Shown: in pieces, positions 61,196-64,000 of the stretch
How the letters are laid out: each line of letters opens with the position of its first letter
How positions within the stretch are numbered: the stretch's first letter is position 1
Source: Lysobacterales bacterium
GTDB taxonomy: Bacteria > Pseudomonadota > Gammaproteobacteria > Xanthomonadales > Rhodanobacteraceae
Direction: 5' to 3'
Assembly: GCA_017305135.1 (NCBI GenBank)
Contig: JAFKNA010000004.1
Coordinates: 248,001 to 312,000, forward strand
DNA: 64,000 bases
Notes under the pieces: generated by a model
Database searches by the model: none
What the model was told of the DNA's origin: nothing
The model's input: only the letters and a program-made list of their open reading frames with translations
Made by a program: the position numbers and the translations under genes

Positions 61196-62079
61196 TCGCG
61201 ATACCGCAGGGTGAGGTCGGCGTAGGCGTCGATGCGACGGTCGCGCAGGAACGGCCAGATGCGGCGCACGTTCTCGCTGCGCGCCATGTCGATCTCGGCG
61301 ACCAGCACCTCGCGTTCGTCATTGCCGGCCAGCGCCAGGAACTCGCCCTGCGGGCCGGCGACGAAGCTCGAGCCCCAGAACTGGATGCCGGCATCGCCAT
61401 CCGGCGCCGCTTCGAAGCCGGTGCGGTTGCAGGCCAGCAGCGGCAGCCCGTTGGCCACTGCATGGCCGCGCTGCACGGTGATCCAGGCGTCGCGCTGGCG
61501 ATCCTTTTCCTCCTGCGTGTCGGCCGGGTCCCAGCCGATGGCGGTCGGATAGAGCAGGAGCTCGGCGCCGGCCAGCGCCATCAGCCGCGCGCCTTCCGGG
61601 TACCACTGGTCCCAGCAGACCAGCAAGCCGAGCCGGCCAACCGAGGTCTGGATCGGCTCGAAACCCGTGTCACCGGGCGTGAAGTAGAACTTCTCGTAGA
61701 ACCCCGGATCGTCCGGGATGTGCATCTTCCGATACGTGCCGGCGATCTCGCGTGAGCGATCGAAGACCACGCCGGTATTGTGGTAGAGGCCGGGCGCGCG
61801 GCGCTCGAACAGCGAGGCGACCACAACCAACCGCAACTCTTCGGCCAGCGCGCCGAGGCGTTCGGTGCTCGGGCCGGGGATCGGTTCGGCGCGATCGAAC
61901 TCGCCCACGCTCTCGTGCTGGCAGAAATAGGGGCCGTTGTGGAGCTCCTGCAGCAGGACGAGTTCGGCGCCCACCGCGGCCGCTTCGCGCAGGCCGGCCT
62001 CGATTGCGTCGAGGTTGGCTGCGGTGCTGCCGCGGTCGGTTTCCTGCAGCAGCGCCACCTTGAGGGTTTTACGGGTCAT
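61192..62079 (-). CDS. aguB: Carbon-nitrogen hydrolase, probable N-carbamoylputrescine amidase
   Basis: A 295-residue nitrilase-superfamily enzyme, starting MTRKTLKVALLQETDRGSTA. The Glu-Lys-Cys triad is visible: E in LVLLQELHNGPYFCQ, K in TYRKMHIPDDPGFYEKFYF and C in GLLVCWDQWYPEGARLMAL. HIPDDPGFYEKFYFTPGDTG and the length match N-carbamoylputrescine amidase, the last step from agmatine to putrescine. Its usual partner, agmatine deiminase (aguA), is not adjacent here. The upstream frame extension was rejected as it runs into the divergent mvaD promoter. First gene of the minus-strand operon; its stop overlaps the TraB-family start. Confidence 0.9.
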   Translation of the reverse strand: MTRKTLKVALLQETDRGSTAANLDAIEAGLREAAAVGAELVLLQELHNGPYFCQHESVGEFDRAEPIPGPSTERLGALAEELRLVVVASLFERRAPGLYHNTGVVFDRSREIAGTYRKMHIPDDPGFYEKFYFTPGDTGFEPIQTSVGRLGLLVCWDQWYPEGARLMALAGAELLLYPTAIGWDPADTQEEKDRQRDAWITVQRGHAVANGLPLLACNRTGFEAAPDGDAGIQFWGSSFVAGPQGEFLALAGNDEREVLVAEIDMARSENVRRIWPFLRDRRIDAYADLTLRYRD

Positions 62080-62241
62080 TGCGACATCATGGGGTGCATC
62101 GGGACCGGCTAGCTTACCGCGTATCGGCATGGCCGCGCGGCCTTGCGGAGCAAAGCGCGGCGGCGGCGCGACTCGCCTGGCGGGATGCGGGCGGCCGGGT
62201 CCCGCCTGCGCCGACGACACGAGGCAAGGCGCGCGCCCGCC

Positions 62242-63303
62242 ATGTACGCTACGCGGCTTCCGAACCGGCCGCCGACTCCCGTGAATCCCGACGGACATCC
62301 CCATTCCGCCGTCGCCGAAGCGCACCCGAACATCGCCCTGGTCAAGTACTGGGGCAAGCGCGACGCGGCCTTGAACCTGCCGGTGGTGGGATCGCTCTCG
62401 ATCACCCTGGACCGCCTGCGCACGCGCACGCGGGTCCGCTTCGTGCCGGAGAGCGGCGCCGACCAGGTGGTGCTGAATGGGCGGGCGAGCGAAGCCGAGG
62501 CGCGGCGCGTGGGTGCCTGCCTCGATCTCCTGCGCGAAGCGGCGGGCATCGACTGGCGCGCCGAGGTCGCCAGCGGGAACGATTTCCCGACCGCGGCGGG
62601 GCTGGCCTCGTCCGCCTCCGGGTTCGCGGCCCTGGTGTTGGCGGGCAGTGCCGCGCTCGGCCTCGATCTCCCGCCGTCCCGATTATCGGTGCTGGCGCGG
62701 CGCGGCTCGGGTTCGGCGGCGCGCTCGATCTTTGGCGGCTTCGTCGAGTGGGCGCACGGCGAACGGGCCGACGGCAGCGATTCGCTGGCACGGCCGCTGC
62801 TCGGCGCCGCGGAATGGCCGCTCGGGGTGGCGGTGGCGGTGACTTCGACGGCCGCCAAGGAGATCGGCTCCAGCGAGGGAATGGGCCGCACCGCCATGAC
62901 CTCGCCGTACCAGCGCGCCTGGGTCGAGGGCCAGGAGGCCAACCTCGCCGAGGCACGCCGCGCGGTGCTGGCGCGGGATTTCGAGGCGCTGGCGGATATT
63001 TCCGAACACAGTTGCCTGAAGATGCATGCGCTGGCGCTCGCCGCGCGGCCCGGGCTCCTCTACTGGAATGGCGCCAGCGTCGAGTGCATGCATCGCCTGC
63101 GCGCGCTGCGCCGGAGCGGCGTGCCGGTGTTCTTCACCATCGATGCCGGCCCGCAGGTCAAGGCGGTCTGCCTGCCGGAGGCGCGGGCAGCGGTCGCGGC
63201 GGCGCTGCGCGAGGTGCGCGGCGTGCTCGAGGTGCTGGAGTGCGGGCTCGGCGAGGGCGCGCGGCTCATCGAGGATGGCGCGGCGGCGGACGCGGAGCGG
63301 TGA
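62242..63303 (+). CDS. mvaD: Diphosphomevalonate decarboxylase
   Basis: Final step of the mevalonate pathway: ATP-dependent decarboxylation of mevalonate diphosphate to isopentenyl diphosphate. The family signature AHPNIALVKYWGKRDAALNL is near residue 33, followed by LPVVGSLSITLD. The GHMP phosphate-binding loop is [38 protein letters not shown] and SSEGMGRTAMTSPYQRAWVE carry further conserved active-site residues. From ATG 62242 the protein is 353 residues; GTG 62281 would give 340 and cannot be excluded. Its stop overlaps the GTG of the next gene (GTGA), so the two are coupled. Divergent from aguB. Confidence 0.93.
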   Translation: MYATRLPNRPPTPVNPDGHPHSAVAEAHPNIALVKYWGKRDAALNLPVVGSLSITLDRLRTRTRVRFVPESGADQVVLNGRASEAEARRVGACLDLLREAAGIDWRAEVASGNDFPTAAGLASSASGFAALVLAGSAALGLDLPPSRLSVLARRGSGSAARSIFGGFVEWAHGERADGSDSLARPLLGAAEWPLGVAVAVTSTAAKEIGSSEGMGRTAMTSPYQRAWVEGQEANLAEARRAVLARDFEALADISEHSCLKMHALALAARPGLLYWNGASVECMHRLRALRRSGVPVFFTIDAGPQVKAVCLPEARAAVAAALREVRGVLEVLECGLGEGARLIEDGAAADAER

Positions 63304-64000
63304 TCGCGGTCGAAGCCAGCGCCCCGGGCAAGCTGGTGCTGCTCGGGGATTACGCGGTGCTGGAAGGCGCGCCGGCGCTGGGGGTGGCGATCGACCGGCG
63401 CGCGCGGGCACGCGTCGTGGCGACGGACGATGGCGTGGTCGGCATCGATGCGTCGGACCTGGGCGTCCTCGCGGCAACCGCACGGCTCGGCACTTCGGGG
63501 CTGGAATGGTCGTGCGAGGCGGATGTGTCGTCGCGGCTCAGCCTGGTCGAAAGCCTCTGCAACGGCCTCGCGGAACGGGGCTTGCTGGCGGCGGGCCAGG
63601 GTTTCCATATCGAACTCGACACCTCGGGATTCTTCACGAAGGTGGAGGGCGCGCGCCACAAGCTCGGCCTCGGTTCCAGCGCGGCGCTGACGGTTGCGCT
63701 CGCCTCGGCACTCGCGTGCGCCGGCGGACATGATGAGCGCGTAGCGGACCAGAAGCGCTGGCTGGGCGGGCTCCTGGAACTGCACCGCGCCTGGCAGGGC
63801 GGGCAGGGCAGCGGCGTCGACATCGCTGCCAGCCTCGCTGGCAGATTCATTCGCTTCGAGCCCGGCACCGGCCAGCACGGCTCCCGCGAGCGGGATGTCG
63901 CCTCGCATCCTTCAATGGATGCCCGCTTTCGCGGGCATGACGTCGGCGGGGTCGACCCGGGCGTTGCGATGAGGGCCATGCCGAACATCGAGCGGCTGGC
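63300..64000 (+). CDS. Phosphomevalonate kinase, N-terminal part (cut by window edge)
   Basis: GHMP-family kinase starting VIAVEASAPGKLVLLGDYAV (GTG start at 63300 overlapping the mvaD stop). The A-P-G-K-L-x-x-x-G-D/E-Y/H segment and the glycine-rich loop KLGLGSSAALTVALASALA are diagnostic. The segment LHRAWQGGQGSGVDIAASLA is characteristic of phosphomevalonate kinase, which makes mevalonate diphosphate for MvaD. At 63919-63938 an intergenic-type palindromic repeat is read in frame (SMDARFRGHD) after FIRFEPGTG, where the family normally continues without such an insert. About 233 residues are visible; the frame is open to the window end. Confidence 0.85.
   Translation, partial: MIAVEASAPGKLVLLGDYAVLEGAPALGVAIDRRARARVVATDDGVVGIDASDLGVLAATARLGTSGLEWSCEADVSSRLSLVESLCNGLAERGLLAAGQGFHIELDTSGFFTKVEGARHKLGLGSSAALTVALASALACAGGHDERVADQKRWLGGLLELHRAWQGGQGSGVDIAASLAGRFIRFEPGTGQHGSRERDVASHPSMDARFRGHDVGGVDPGVAMRAMPNIERL
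63905..63945 (+). repeat. Palindromic repeat in frame within the phosphomevalonate kinase gene
   Basis: ATGCCCGC-TTTC-GCGGGCAT (63919-63938) preceded by CAATGG and followed by GACG. It is the same family as the hairpin at 4304-4323 read on the other strand (TGGATCCCGGCTTTCGCCGG). The repeat keeps the reading frame and adds roughly 25-30 residues. Confidence 0.75.

Overview
The window is chromosomal DNA of very high GC content and ordinary bacterial gene density. It most likely comes from a gammaproteobacterium of the Lysobacterales (Xanthomonadales: Lysobacteraceae or Rhodanobacteraceae relatives). This rests on gene content and style: mevalonate-pathway genes in a proteobacterial background, RNase E divergent from RluC, a GacA/UvrY-type regulator, secreted proteins carrying an F-x-DGFE motif, and abundant small palindromic intergenic repeats. 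No phage, integrase, transposase or CRISPR array is visible.

Layout. 1-3206 (minus): a leucine/isovalerate degradation operon liuC-liuD-liuE, with HMG-CoA lyase cut by the left edge. 3312-6856: histidine degradation genes hutG and hutU, with a cysteine dioxygenase on the opposite strand between them. 7040-11581 (minus): an aldehyde dehydrogenase, xseA and a two-HKD phospholipase D/cardiolipin synthase-like protein. 11634-14739 (plus): a PilZ-like protein and a secreted alpha/beta hydrolase. 14740-15338: a repeat-rich gap ending in tRNA-Ser(TGA), whose tail has been duplicated. 15463-20701: a GacA-like response regulator, RNase E and RluC. 20888-24423: a secreted beta-helix protein, phhB, nfuA and two small cytochromes c. 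24794-33171 (plus): a four-gene, translationally coupled efflux operon in which a DUF4386 membrane protein sits between two RND permeases. 33538-49080 (minus): one gene for a secreted protein of about 5180 residues (two beta-helix regions, eight or nine copies of a roughly 140-residue module, MBG and Ig-like domains). 49914-55235 (minus): a 1773-residue soluble hybrid histidine kinase with four PAS and five GAF domains. 55354-56778 (minus): a coniferyl-aldehyde-type dehydrogenase. 57383-62079 (minus): a likely aguB-traB-DUF349 operon. 62242-64000 (plus): mvaD and a phosphomevalonate kinase that runs off the right edge.

How the genes fit together. The liu and hut genes are amino-acid catabolic modules. 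Leucine breakdown yields acetoacetate and acetyl-CoA, and the mevalonate genes at the other end make isoprenoid precursors from acetyl-CoA by way of HMG-CoA. The giant secreted protein, the hybrid kinase upstream of it, the PilZ-like protein and the GacA-like regulator suggest a surface or biofilm lifestyle controlled by two-component and possibly c-di-GMP/Clp signalling. That link is inference.

The most unusual items are the giant protein with its uncharacterised repeat module, the F-x-DGFE motif it shares with the beta-helix protein, its promoter with a CRP/Clp-like box at the predicted start of transcription, the DUF4386 gene inside the RND operon, the duplicated tRNA-Ser tail, and several palindromic repeat families, one of which lies in frame inside the phosphomevalonate kinase gene.
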